A program made the translations under genes and the position numbers. Shown one piece after another: positions 27,501 to 36,559 of a stretch of 64,000 nucleotides of DNA. Location of the stretch: the NCBI GenBank assembly GCA_019925095.2, contig CM034405.1, positions 10,426,401 through 10,490,400 on the forward strand. Direction: 5' to 3'. Origin of the DNA: Dendrolimus kikuchii (lineage: Eukaryota > Arthropoda > Insecta > Lepidoptera > Lasiocampidae). The notes beneath the pieces are model-generated. The model was not told where the DNA came from, made no database searches, and was given only the letters and a program-made list of their open reading frames with translations. Within the stretch, counting starts at the first letter, position 1. Each line of letters opens with the position of its first letter.

Positions 27501-30500
27501 TAAGTCAAATCGCAGATAATGTCACGGAGTTTTGGGAAATTTACATAGGGCCCTGAGAAAGAGATTAGTATTAAATCACAGTTTTTTTTTATTTTTTTTT
27601 ATTGCAGGAGTTCAGCAGACAGGCAGACGGCCCACTTGATTGAAAGCGGTTACCATCGCCTATGGACATTTGCAACACCGAAGGTGCTACAAATGCGCTG
27701 CTGCTCTCTTAAGGGAGACTGGAACCTGGTCACTAATGCCGGAACACAACACAAGGTTGTTATGGCGACATACTTTAGACCAGGGGTGGTAGCCATCCAG
27801 TCGGGCAAGTGCCCTACCCTACCACCTGGCAAAAGATTTAATACTAACCGAGAATTATTGTTCTATACAGTATAGGAATGTTATATCATTAATTTCATAG
27901 TAAAATTGTGTTCCTGCAAAGGAGTTATTCGGACATTGGTAATATTCATATAACCACGCGGCGTCAGCGCCGCGCCCCCAGTCTTTCGCGGCCTTGAGCG
28001 AAGAAGGGCGTATGGATCATTTAGGCGGTGATAATAATAAGACATTTGATACTGTCGTGAACGCGTGTGCTAGCCTTTCACTGCCAACTCCAGCCGGCCG
28101 GCGAAGACCAAGGTCCTTAAAAGCGCATCAACGGTGAGTCGACCTACCTTCGTTCCGGGTGCAATTTTCTAAGGTCACACATAACTGACGAGAAAGGACC
28201 GACCTATACCTATACACTCCACTGGGCTATTGCTCTAACAATTTGCATTTTCAAATTTTACACTATAATACACTCACTGACTAAATAAACAAACAATTTT
28301 AAACAACAAAAAGACTAAAATGTATTATTACCTTTTATAATCTCTGCATTTTCAATTAACTTGTCTATATCATCCATGTCAAGATCATCATCAGAAAATG
28401 TGAAATCATTTATTCCAGTTCCTTGCAATTCCTTATTATCTTCATTTTCAGAAGAATCCTTCATATTTACAGAAGTAGGAGGTTCATTAATTTCTTCTAA
28501 ACCTATTACAGTATCTTTTATTGTCTCTGAATCATAATGTAAATGAATCAACTGACTTTCAGGTTTAGACTTAGCTTTTGGTTGTTCTAAATTTTTTGGT
28601 AACTCAGAACTGTTATCTGCTTCTTGTACATAATTATTTTCTTTACTACCTCTATCTATGCACATGTTTTCTAAATTGTCTGTACTAGTATTGCTTTTCA
28701 TATTGTCAATATGGGAATTAAAATTATCACTATTAGCTAAATCAATATTACAAATTTCATTACAATTATCTTCATTATTAGATACAGAATTTTGAATATC
28801 AGTTTCAAGGTTTTTTCCTAATAAACTTTGATTTTCTTGACTGTTAATGGATTGGTCTTTTTCTGTACACTGATCTATCATACACTGATCATTCATACAA
28901 ATGTTATTTTGAGATTTTGATGTTTTATTATCTATGGATTCTTCAAGGTTATTGCTATTAGTTGTTTCTGTGTCTATTGATGGTTCATCTTTGTCATTTT
29001 CATCATCTGAGTCACTTTTACACAATTCTATCATTTCTTTTTGCCTCTTTTCTAGTGATGATCTGAAAATAAAATATCATTTTCGATCAAAATTTCTATT
29101 TTAAATAATCCCTATGAAATTCACATCAAACTCATTGGTTATAAATAAAGTCATAACTATAGTTGATTTATTTCAATTTTTAAACATAGGGAAAGTATAT
29201 TATTCCCCATTCTCGATTGCGCCGACGCCTGCTATATGGATTTAACCGTTGATCAGTTAAACAAGCTCCAGAATTTCTGTATTGTTTCCATATTTGGGTT
29301 GCGAAAATTTGACCACATTTCCAAACTTCATAAAAGACTCAAGGCTTCCTATTTATTTTCGCCGGAATACTCATAATCTCACTCTCCTTTAGAATATATT
29401 ATTTACCCCAAGTAGTCCTCATTACTTTAAGGAACGATTTGCATTCTTTCAACTCTCGATTGCCCCCAATTTGCACACTGATACAAATTGTAAACTTGTG
29501 ACGCCTGCACACATGTCATCCTTTTATGATAATTCTTTTACAGTGCAGGCTGTTGCACTTTGAAATGAGCTGACTCTTAAAGTTAGAGAGGCCAGAACAT
29601 TACTGATATTTAAGAATCTACTCAGGTAGCCTACCACACCTTTCCTTAAACTACAATGTCTAAATTATCTATATACAATTATTTAAGTCTAATATTATAT
29701 AAGTACTATTATATAATAATAATGAAACCTGTTACCGGCACCAAGCGACATGCATGATATATCATTGGAAAGGTATTCTTGTGTAGAATAAGGAAAACCG
29801 TGGCGCTCGTCCCGGTTCTGTCTGAATAGAGTAATCTTATCTGGAAAGGTTTTTATTTTTATGAATTTTTTGTCACGTTTTATTAAAGTATTTCAGTCTG
29901 TGACGTTTTCTCCATTTGGAATAGTATTATTTATTATTAATAAAATGGCTCAGCATGCCCGCCCCCCGTGCTAGCTGCCGCGCTGCTTCAGAGAGCGAGG
30001 AAGAGAACTAACTGGTTCCTGCATTACTAGTATCTACTTACTTACACTCGAGGTTAAAAGTAATAATAATAATAAAAATCTTGCTTGAATATGCATCAAT
30101 ATCAATTGACGTATTTGTTTATTAGATAGATCAAACTGAACTTTAAAACTACTGAACTGATGTTGGTGTAATTTTCATCAATAAGAAGTTTTATAGCTTA
30201 AATTCTGCATAAAATTGGTCAAACTGAACCGAAGATATGATTTTTTTCAAAATTATATTTTGAGCTTATTATCCAGTATTTTCTAAAAGGTATATTTGAA
30301 AACAGACAATAAAATAAAGGTTTTTCGTCATAGCATTTTTTGTTCAGTTAAGAAAAGAATGATGTATGAGTCATCTTGATTGGGGACATGTGAACCAAAA
30401 TGCCCATTATCTCTAAATATGTATTTGAAAAATCTATGAACATCTGAATTTATGCACCACCTACATCACCAGGTTAGCTTAAAATATCCTTTGGTTAGGT

Positions 30501-33500
30501 TAGTGTGCCTGGAAGAGATCACTCTAAGTGATAAGGCTGCCTATTTTTCCTAAAAATACTGTAATTAATGTACTGTGTATGTTATTTTGGTTAGCAATAA
30601 AGTGTTATTTGTCTATTATAAAAATAGGAGGAGGTATAGGTGGTATGTCCACCATATAGCGGTGTCGCATGCCAGTGCGTCTGGTTGTCCGATGATGGAA
30701 GGGAGACGGCGGGATGAGATTGAAAAGCTCCAATGCAAACTCTCGAAAATGTATCCGATAGAAAACAGACAAGCTGGCAACTCTGCGTCGATGTTCGAGA
30801 CTGTAATTTGTCATTAAATAGCTGGTCGTTGCCTATCAACTTCCTGGCTCTCCGCTCAATCGATTCTAGTGCCTCGAGTTGGTATTTAGCTGAGCCATTC
30901 GAAAGATGAGAACAGTACTCCATACATGCCCGTATTTGTGCTTTATACAGCATCAGCAACTGTTCTGAAGTGAAGTACTGCCTCACCTTTGATAGTATGC
31001 CCAGCTTTTTAGCTGCAGTTTGGGCTATAGACTCGATGTATGAGCCGAAATTGAGACTAGATGTTAGAGAGATACCAAGAAGTTGAAGCCTGTCGGTCAC
31101 CGGCACAGACACCCGGAAAGTAAGAGTCAGATCAAAAATGTAAATGATTCATTCCCACGGCAGGAAAAAAAGGAACAACATTCAATAAACATATACATGG
31201 TAGGTAACTTCAATTGCAAAGATGTGGTATCTTATTGGTACATATTATTCAATAGTGATTCAAATATTGACTAGGAAACATGCACTGCTTTGTCAATTTT
31301 TTTGATAGGTTAGAACTATCACAGGTATCACATAGTGAGGGTATAGTAAAACATAATATCTACACACCAGTGTGTAAAACCGGTCAATCTGCAATAAACA
31401 AGTATGATTCCCCTAGAATGGGTAAGTGCAAACTTAGCAATGGGTCATTTCGAATGATATTATGTTATGAATTTACCAATTGCAACTGACAAAGCTAAAG
31501 GAATTATAATACTAGTACTTACGCATACTGTTTTAATTGTACTTCGTTCATTTTAATAGGCAAAGCTTTTCCATCCGCATTCACTGCAGGTTTTCTTCTG
31601 CTCATTATATCTTTCAGCCTCAGTGCTTTTGGCCTGTGATATGGTAAGGAAACCTCCTTTTCCCTAAGCAGTCTATTTGACTCACTTTTGATTTTGTGCA
31701 TGTTTTCCATTGCTTGTTTGGCAGACATCTAATTAATTGTTTATTAAATTAAATAATATGACTTTCGATCTTTCAAAGTTATGTCATCCCTATTATACCA
31801 TTTCTTAAATACATAGGTTATTTTGTATACTAGACTTTATCTCGCGGCTATGCCGCAGGTCAAACTCTAGTGCGTGCCTCCTGTTTAAACAGTAGGTGTT
31901 AATATAGGTTACATTGTATTACATTTTTATGTTAGTGCTATTTGCCTCAGGAAGATTAACTTCATTTTATATCGCAAACTATCCCATCTCCCAGGATGAA
32001 AAGTATTTATGTACAGTTTCGGTTTTAGAACTACATTTAAATAAAATTACAGCAAACCGATACAGTACTTCTAGTAGTTTTTCCGTGAAGGCTTAACAGT
32101 CAGATCAAGTTACTATCGCATTTTTTTATAGATGATAAATTTTTAAATCTATAAATTTGAGAAATGATTGGTCTCCCACACAAACTTTCATCCTCATTTC
32201 GACCCCTTCTAGTTTTATTTATCTATCCCCCATCTATCTATCTGTAAACAACATATGTGACAAAAATGACCAACATGACCAAATTAACCAAAATGCCCAA
32301 AATGACAAAGATGGCCAAAATAACCAAAATGGTCAATCACAAAAAACCTATCCTACTTTCTGGGATAACCTTTCCATAAATCTATGAATGAATGAATGAA
32401 TGAATCATTTAATGCTAAAATGTATGTACACAAGATGTTACAATATGCGTTGTTTCAATACATTTTGCCTTATTAGGCGTGCAATGTCCGAATACATGTC
32501 ATAATTATAAAAGTAATTTACATGAAAAAAAATATATATATATGATATAAAATATTACAATAAAGTTATATGTCTAGTTACAAAATATCATTAGTCATGT
32601 CTTTGACATTCTGATATTCATTTACAGTATAACAAACTTTTTCCAATAAAATTTTCTTAAGGGACTTTTTAAAGAAATTTAAAGGTTGCACTCGTAACAT
32701 TTCTGACAGTTTATTAAATATGATAGGCGCCATACAGTAGATACTCTATGCTGATCTCGTCTATTCCGAACGACTACACCGAAGTGCTGGGGAAATAAGT
32801 TAGGGTTACTCTTGATGAATACCGCAGTTTCAAAAATATACAAAGACGGTTGTTAGAATGTTATATTTTTTAAAGAAAGGTTTGCACGAGTCTGTTGGTT
32901 TAAGATTAAATATAGCCCATACGCATCGTTTTTGCTGTTTGAATAATTTGTCTATGTCTGTAGAGTTGCCCCAAAATATAATTCCGTATCTTATATTTGA
33001 TACAATATGACCGTTGATAAGCCGTCAGAAGAGATTCTAAATTGACTAACGGAGCTAACTTATACAGAACAAAATTAAGTTTACTAATTTTTTTACAAAG
33101 AGTGTTTGTGTGGTCCTTCCAATTTAGTCTTTTATCTATAGCGAGTGTGCTTCTAATTACTCAGAGAATGTTTGAAGTGCTCTGTGAAACTAGGAACTCA
33201 ACACAGATTTGTAGATTGATTAAGTTTTTTTATGATGTAGGAAATGATAAAATAATAAACAGTGCACATAACTTTAACTATTTCAGGCTCAGGTCGAGAC
33301 TTCTTGTAGTACAACTTGAAAAAGAAGCCATTAAGTGGATCCAGTTGGGGTGACAAATATTTAGTAAGCCTTCAACCATTTTGCAATACTTAAAGACCCA
33401 AAATCTTTATAAGTGCAATATCTACTATTTACATTATATTACTACTAATACTATTTATTAGGTAGTACTCTAGATTGTAAATTACTATATAATTGACTTT

Positions 33501-35688
33501 ATTTTGATGTGTGTATATTTGATTTTACTTTTATTATAGAATTATAAATGATATTTGGTGTAAATATACATATGACAAATGAGATCAACATAATTTTATC
33601 TTTTAGCTTAGTTATGCTATAGTCCACACATTTTAAACTGAATTGTCGGGCAATAAATGTCACTTACAGTAGGAATGTGCATGCAATGCAACCCATTATC
33701 GATACTTAGCTACCTGCGCACGCAGGATCTATGCGTCATCATCACCTTCATTAGCACTCTGACTCCTGATTGGTTGTTACAAGTAAGGGTTGGGCCAAAT
33801 GTGTGAGACATGCCGAGGAGCTCCAGGATAAGGACTTAAGGAAAACTATTTTAAGAGATCAAGCACCACCTCTGATAATTAACCTACAGAAAGATGACAC
33901 AGATGGGGAAGATACGGATGAGGATTTTTGAAGAACTAAGAGATATCCCTAGAAAAGATAAAAACGGCCCTTTTCAGGGCCACATTACGATCTATACAGT
34001 TTCTGTATGATTACGTTGAAACAAACATTTCATCTTACAAATTAAAAACTTTTATTTTCGAGAATAATTATTCCTATTAATACATACATACATAACTTTA
34101 CGCCAGTTCCCTTGCGGGGTAGGCACGAACATCAAAGCGCCATTCAGGCTTATTCTTACACACCTCACTCGCTTCTTTGACATTCATAGCTCTTATCATT
34201 CACGCTCGTCTGTTCTTAAGTCTCCTGACATCACCTATTAATACTTAACATAATTTTGTATATCAATCATACCTATCCCGTTATCAATATGCACCTCTAC
34301 AATTCTTATGCACATCACTACACCTCTCCATAAGACCTGTAAGTGTGAGCGAGACAGACAGATAAATACGATTTATGACCTGAAGCCTCAATTCATAATG
34401 CGTCGACTATAGTTCTGTATGAAAAGGATTAAAAATTCCTTAAAAAAACACACAAAAAAGTTTTAATACTTCAATAAAAACTAACCCTGATAGGCTTTGG
34501 AGATGTAGCTTTTACTGATTTCCTTTCCTTTTTTTGTAATGGTTTTTGTTTTGGTAGACTGTCCTCTTCATCAGATGTATCAGGGTCACATAATGAAGAT
34601 ATAAATGTTGTTCTTTCATTAATTATCTGGAAAAAATAAAAGTACTTAAAGCAGGTGGTAAACAGGTGAGCAAGTATGTATGCTTATGGTTCGATAGCCA
34701 TTTTTGCTTATGAAAGTTTGCATATGTAAGGTGACACATAGACAACAGAGGACATTGAGCTGTGGGTATTTATACTTGCTTGCACACCTATCACTTTATT
34801 TATTTTTCCATTTGGCTTTCTACAAATGTAGTTATTTGGTAACTCAAGCAGGCAGTATTTTACCTGTTTAATTTTCTCAATAGAAGACATATCTTTGTCA
34901 AAAACAGCTGAACTTGAGTCTGTATTTGTAACATGGGAGTTGTCATGTTTTGGTTTCTGTTCATGTCTTCTAGATTTTAATAAATCTTTGAACTTCTCTT
35001 TAATTTTATTATTTTTATTCATCATTCTAATTTGCTGTTCTTCATTTTTCATGAATTTTGGAACCTCTGGATCAGAATCTGTGTCACCTTTCAATGTTAT
35101 CCTGGTTTTAGATTTGTAATAAACACTTTTTGAAGTATCATTTTTACTTTTAGAATCTGAAAATAATTGTATTATATTATTAAGTTTAAGGTATAAATAT
35201 ATTAGAGGTTGCCCTAATCCATGCATGTTTATTTGGATTGAATCTAAATATTAGATATGTTAAAAGTGATGAGAACAGATATCTTTATTCATAAAGATAT
35301 TGTGCTTGCTTATTTTAACAAAATAATCTAAAAAGGTCTAATGTTGCTCAGATTAGAATCAAAGAAAAATAGAAAAAAATGAAAAATAAACAGAAGATGA
35401 GAGTATGCTGGCGAATAGTAAAATTTATGCAACAAATTATTTACCGGATTGTTCTTTATCACTTTTGTCCATTTCCTGGTTAGGGTCACTATCACTATCA
35501 GAAAGCTTTTGTATTCGCTTTCTTATTCGTTTTTTAGGTACTTCATCACCTTCACTACAGTCAGTATTGTTGTTTGTTTGGAGGTTAATTGGGGATCCAA
35601 CCAGTGAAGTCATTTCAATTGTGCCACGGACCAATTCGTCAAAATCAGTTGCAGTAGCGGTTTGCTTTTCTATCACAATAGAATCCAT
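12522..35688 (-). CDS. Claspin: Claspin, replication checkpoint adaptor (15 exons)
   Basis: Nuclear adaptor that binds stalled forks and lets ATR activate CHK1. Exons in transcript order: 35688-35445, 35156-34864, 34626-34486, 31728-31523, 29062-28332, 27169-26816, 26205-25717, 23166-22940, 22290-21585, 19953-19853, 19723-19518, 17542-17427, 16150-16029, 15287-15087, 12638-12522. All junctions are GT-AG and phase is continuous, giving 1,417 residues, near the human length. Diagnostic segments are AKQAMENMHKIKSESNRLLR with SLPYHRPKALRLKD (exon 4), a KER/EKE coiled-coil-like stretch (exon 6), acidic tracts (exons 5, 7 and 10), EDILALCTGKF matching the CHK1-binding motif at about residues 930-940, FEQEAELTSEDEW (exon 11), RKFRWKN (exon 12) and WRKQRHEREVFLR (exon 13). 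The protein is hydrophilic and acidic. Introns total about 19 kb and carry many transposon remnants. Start: first ATG of the frame, no better upstream candidate. Splice sites are predicted by eye, so minor exons could be missed. Confidence 0.93.
13540..13830 (+). repeat. CR1-like LINE 3' end in claspin's last intron
   Basis: Ends on the plus strand with 'ctgctgaactcctgcgataa' and a poly(A)-rich tail (about 13808-13835), so the sense strand is plus, antisense to claspin. Near-identical blocks occur at 27586-27835 (sense minus) and 57350-57590 (sense plus). The short ORFs over this block are not genes. Confidence 0.65.
14180..14690. repeat. Repeat-derived block with 'cccgataaatgacg' units
   Basis: Two internal phrases 'ggatactttttatcccgat..atgacgt.gttt' at about 14207-14250 and 14368-14400 are tandemly related. 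The block ends with a GC hairpin-like piece (cgcggtgtagccgcgg) and 'actctag', like the Helitron-type ends elsewhere in the window. No coding function. It lies in the last claspin intron. Confidence 0.4.
15355..15580. repeat. Degraded copy of the 49.5-kb fold-back MITE
   Basis: 'ctaatcattaactgcattatttttcaacg' and 'cattaacactaacacaggta' line up with the right end of the element at 49514-49940. The left side begins with 'acccctgttacacttgggtcaatgtt', plausibly the inverted end. It lies in claspin intron 13. Confidence 0.35.
17088..17332 (+). repeat. tRNA-derived SINE in claspin intron
   Basis: The head has a polymerase III A box (tggttgagcggg, about 17098) and a B box (ggttcgattcc, about 17154). 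A tRNA-unrelated body contains 'gtctgggtgtctgggatcgg', and the tail is (ATT)n at 17315-17332. The body's phrase recurs at 19005-19025 (gggtgtctgggattgacccc). The orientation is opposite to claspin. The block is a retrotransposon derivative, not a functional tRNA, because the cloverleaf is not preserved. Confidence 0.75.
17984..18080 (+). repeat. Decayed SINE head
   Basis: 'ctctgtggttgtgtgatcaa' and 'gaggggagatccgatta' resemble the head of the SINE at 17088 (cctctgtggttgagcggg; gaggggctccgggttcgatt), with the A and B boxes eroded. Confidence 0.35.
18305..18640 (-). repeat. LINE 3'-UTR type repeat, copy 2
   Basis: The reverse complement of 18400-18490 matches 5756-5835 (atacccgtggccctagcat, gaaggacgga, agtgggtat). 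The phrase 'taatatccaccgcgggaga' at 18323 is the inverse of the 'ctcccgcggcggtaat' phrase at 5881, which confirms the two copies are homologous in opposite orientation. Confidence 0.55.
18654..18950. mobile_element. Non-autonomous hAT-like element with 8-bp TSD
   Basis: Perfect 8-bp direct repeats ATCTAGAC flank the element at 18646-18653 and 18951-18958. The left end is cagtgtttttcaatct and the right end is agattgaatagcatta, an imperfect inverted repeat. The 'gtgggtcgcgacccc' palindrome just inside the left end is typical of hAT MITEs. The 8-bp TSD with a TCTAGA core fits the hAT superfamily. At about 297 bp it is far too short to encode a transposase. It lies in a claspin intron. Confidence 0.7.
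18975..19110 (+). repeat. SINE body/tail fragment
   Basis: 'gggtgtctgggattgacccc' and the following 'gcttagtttgggaatgtatg...gtgtttgtaagt' correspond to the body and tail of the SINE at 17088-17332 (gtctgggatcggcccc; gcttaatttggggatatata; gtgtttgtct). The tRNA-like head is missing. Confidence 0.45.
19243..19369. repeat. Inverted repeat element
   Basis: The left arm 'aggctggtgagcaatagaca' plus 'tttaactgatggttaaaa' pairs with the right arm 'ttttaaccatcagttaaa' plus 'gatctatgcacaccagcct'. The arms are about 40 bp with a few mismatches around a central spacer of about 45 bp. It lies in claspin intron 11 and is probably a MITE-like fold-back. Confidence 0.6.
20060..20264. repeat. Palindromic MITE
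   Basis: Nearly the whole unit is an inverted repeat. It starts attcacaaatgtcggaaatg and ends with the complement (catttccgacgtttgtgaat). Further inside, aatcaatttgcaa pairs with ttgcaaattgaat. Arms are roughly 90-100 bp and diverge toward the centre. No coding capacity. It lies in claspin intron 9. Confidence 0.65.
20501..21298 (-). pseudogene. Broken Tc1/mariner-type transposase
   Basis: The start is the ATG at 21298-21296 (MEWGDKENRIAVIALHK). Helix-turn-helix segments follow (VRTKKVVKAVREIIRRNP; KISPRTMSRILKDDLGL), then the DDE domain start FTDENIFTIEQHFNKQ and the block VMVWLGISYEGVTEPYF. The second catalytic region WSFQQHSAPGHKARSTQ has H where the family has the second D, and the sequence ends soon after, so the third acidic residue is absent. 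At least two frameshifts lie between 21240 and 21130, and a TAA at 20897-20899 interrupts the frame. It cannot encode an active enzyme. It lies in claspin intron 9, same orientation as claspin. Confidence 0.8.
22612..22765 (-). repeat. RTE-like LINE 3' tail
   Basis: The plus strand reads (CATA)n then 'acttcacgccagttcccttg' and 'cggggtaggcacgaac'. The same block occurs at 34076-34235 (same orientation) and 49378-49497 (opposite). The simple-sequence end (ATGT)n marks the 3' end of an RTE-like element whose sense strand is minus here. Confidence 0.55.
23542..24827 (+). pseudogene. Broken IS630/Tc1/mariner-type DDE transposase
   Basis: A cut-and-paste transposase remnant in claspin intron 7, antisense to claspin. 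The N-terminal HTH is MPKGSVLKRQARELVIKVCN...LGISGPTVSKI from 23542. After a frameshift near 23765 comes RRMTWVDNFDANAIRRHIYD, then ILMERHDVAVARCEFL and the first catalytic block FTDETWLNANHT (about 24075). Another shift near 24200 leads to FKSKKTVDYHEEMNAEIY and the second catalytic block IIIMDNATYHSRQID. The region that should carry the third acidic residue (about 24530-24650) is scrambled. The C-terminus is AEVTAEHWEK, then a serine/aspartate tail ending SSDSDDSSEFD at 24827. At least four frame breaks make it inactive. Confidence 0.8.
24840..25690. other. Intronic sequence without recognised features
   Basis: Part of claspin intron 7 between the transposase remnant and exon 7. AT-rich; no repeat family or structure was assigned. 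Confidence 0.35.
27316..27665. repeat. Tandem duplication of about 180 bp including a LINE end
   Basis: A block starting aaatcttaagtcaaatcgca and ending with atcaca occurs at 27317-27404 and again at 27497-27582, nearly identical. Each is followed by poly-T and the first part of the CR1-like 3' end (attgcaggagttcagcagac ... cctatggac). Only the second copy continues into the rest of the LINE tail. The order is A-B1-A-B1-B2, so a unit spanning the insertion junction was duplicated after the LINE inserted. It lies in claspin intron 5. Confidence 0.8.
27586..27835 (-). repeat. CR1-like LINE 3' end
   Basis: Poly-T then attgcaggagttcagcagac, ggttaccatcgcctatggac and 'aggtgctacaaatgcgctgc' up to 'accacctggc'. 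It matches the reverse complement of 13540-13830 and 57350-57590 closely. The sense strand is minus. The 79-residue open frame over it is not a gene. Confidence 0.65.
27950..28190. repeat. GC-rich repeat-like island in claspin intron
   Basis: 'cacgcggcgtcagcgccgcg' and the following sequence up to about 28190 are sharply GC-richer than the intron around them, which suggests an inserted element. No family was recognised and no coding frame is present. Confidence 0.3.
29210..29690 (+). pseudogene. LINE reverse transcriptase C-terminal remnant
   Basis: The plus strand encodes CADACYMDLTVDQLNKLQNF then FGLRKFDHISKLHKRLK, and after breaks SFYDNSFTVQAVAL-stop-NELTLKVREARTLLIFKNLL. These are the thumb and post-RT portion of jockey/CR1-type non-LTR retrotransposons. 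It has several stops and frameshifts. It lies in claspin intron 4, antisense to the host gene. Confidence 0.6.
29695..30570. other. Intronic sequence without recognised features
   Basis: Part of claspin intron 4. AT-rich with one GC-richer patch at about 29950-30010; no coding frame or repeat assignment. Confidence 0.3.
30591..31112 (-). pseudogene. LINE reverse transcriptase C-terminal remnant
   Basis: The frame from 31112 gives LQLLGISLTSSLNFGSYIES, AAKKLGILSKVRQYF, LLMLYKAQIRACMEYCSHL and LEALESIERRARKLIG, the classic post-RT region of jockey/CR1 LINEs. Near 30800 the frame shifts to SLEHRRRVASLSVFYRIHF and FNLIPPSPFHHRTTRRTGMR. Both ends are truncated. It lies in claspin intron 4, same orientation as claspin. 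Confidence 0.7.
31830..32386 (+). repeat. Dispersed element with an internal minisatellite, copy 1
   Basis: It starts with a CG hairpin-like end (tctcgcggctatgccgcagg) and contains 'atatcgcaaactatcccatc', 'ctagttttatttatctatcc', a minisatellite at about 32262-32345 with a 9-10 bp unit close to ccaaaatga, and 'aaaaaacctatcctactttc'. The whole order is the reverse complement of 40020-40680. A related 3' flank is at 58900-58935. A (GAAT)n microsatellite follows at 32385-32406. Confidence 0.6.
32407..33765. other. Intronic sequence, probably repeat-derived
   Basis: Claspin intron 3. The plus-strand frame at 33042-33353 has no recognisable motif, and the surrounding sequence has several phrases (such as ctacaccgaagtgctgggga) that read like an old LINE copy. 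I cannot name the family. Confidence 0.3.
33770..33931 (+). pseudogene. Transposase C-terminal tail (IS630/Tc1/mariner type)
   Basis: Open frame without start: WAKCVRHAEELQDKDLRK, then TILRDQAPPLIINLQKDD and an acidic end GEDTDEDF with stop TGA at 33929-33931. The W..CVRHAE.LQ.. pattern plus acidic terminus resembles the C-terminus of the DDE family at 23542-24827 (VTAEHWEK ... SSDSDDSSEFD) and the fragment near 41030. Only the last 50 or so codons remain. It lies in claspin intron 3, antisense to claspin. Confidence 0.55.
33966..33981 (+). promoter_or_regulatory. Histone-type mRNA 3' stem-loop
   Basis: GGCCCTTTTCAGGGCC forms a 6-bp stem with a TTTC loop. It is flanked by AAAAC upstream and ACATT downstream, matching the metazoan replication-dependent histone 3' processing signal at every consensus position. 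It begins 35 nt after the transposase-like stop codon at 33931. No histone coding sequence was found upstream or downstream. It lies inside claspin intron 3 on the opposite strand. Confidence 0.7.
34076..34235 (-). repeat. RTE-like LINE 3' tail
   Basis: (TACA)n then 'ctttacgccagttcccttgc' and 'ggggtaggcacgaac'. It is nearly identical to 22612-22765 and to the reverse complement of 49378-49497. It lies in claspin intron 3. Confidence 0.55.
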
Positions 35689-35949
35689 AGTGGTTGGTAG
35701 TCACTTGGCTTTTAATACGTTATTCCGTTTATTTCATTCCCAAAATCGTGTACATTACCAGCAGTATAATTATTTGTTATGGTTGTTACTGCTGACCCAA
35801 ATATACATATAAATTTAAAAAGCCAAAACTATAACAATTCTTGTGTATATTATATATTTACTAATTAGTAATTACAATTTAATAATTAAGTTGAATTGTA
35901 CACGTACTCGGTACTAATCAAAATAAAATATGATTATATGACAATTTCC

Positions 35950-36309
35950 CACTTCCCGCCAATATTATAGTCTATAGAGTAGTAGTAGTAGTAGTTATAT
36001 TCGCCACAAAGGCAGGCAAAGGAATCTTTTGTCCATACAGCCAATTCTGATGTTTAAGTCTTCGTATAATAGTCGCGCAGTTGTATTGTACAACAAACGC
36101 CATTCAACGGAGTTCTTGTGAAAACTCGAAAGGCCACATTTGACTATAAAGTTCACATTTCTCTCAAAAACACATAATTACTACTCAAAAACTATCAATA
36201 TCCTACAACTATTGTTCATTTTAGAGTAATTTTACACATTTTTAGAAAATAAAACTGCACAGCACAACGTCTCCTTTCAGTTCCCGCCAAAAGCTCTATA
36301 GTCTATAGA
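35950..36309. repeat. Imperfect direct duplication flanking a repeat, with E2F-like sites, upstream of claspin
   Basis: TTCCCGCCAA occurs at 35953-35962 and 36281-36290, each followed within a few bases by the palindromic TATAGTCTATAGA (35966-35978 and 36297-36309). Between the duplicates, the stretch about 36195-36290 resembles the reverse complement of 59425-59530 (attgttcatttt; tttgagaggtaaag-type phrases; GGCGGGAA), so it is a dispersed repeat. TTCCCGCCAA fits the E2F consensus (TTTSSCGC type), and the first site lies about 265 bp upstream of the claspin ATG. Regulatory action is inference. A (TAG)n run lies at 35978-35996. Confidence 0.45.
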
Positions 36310-36369
36310 TAATAGACATTTCTTTTCTTTTCTGACATAAAATGTCAATAAGACATTGTGAACGACTAA

Positions 36370-36545
36370 TGGTCTTTTTTTTTCAGGCGGGGGAAATGCA
36401 TTTCGCATATTACCAGCTCCTTTGCTAGGGATTAGATCAAAGCGATGAGTATAAGCGCCTGGAGATAGCGCAGCCACCAGACTCAATCGCCGGCATGTGT
36501 GGAGACTCAGCAAGATACCTCCCTCTAGATTGAGATCCCAGTTAC
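36370..36545 (-). repeat. LINE 3'-end type repeat
   Basis: Poly-T then 'caggcgggggaaatgcattt', 'accagctcctttgctaggga' and 'aagatacctccctctagatt'. The poly-T/GGGGGAAA start is typical of lepidopteran non-LTR 3' ends with the sense strand on minus. The 78-residue minus frame across it is not a gene. Confidence 0.35.
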
Positions 36546-36559
36546 CCCAGACTTGCGTG

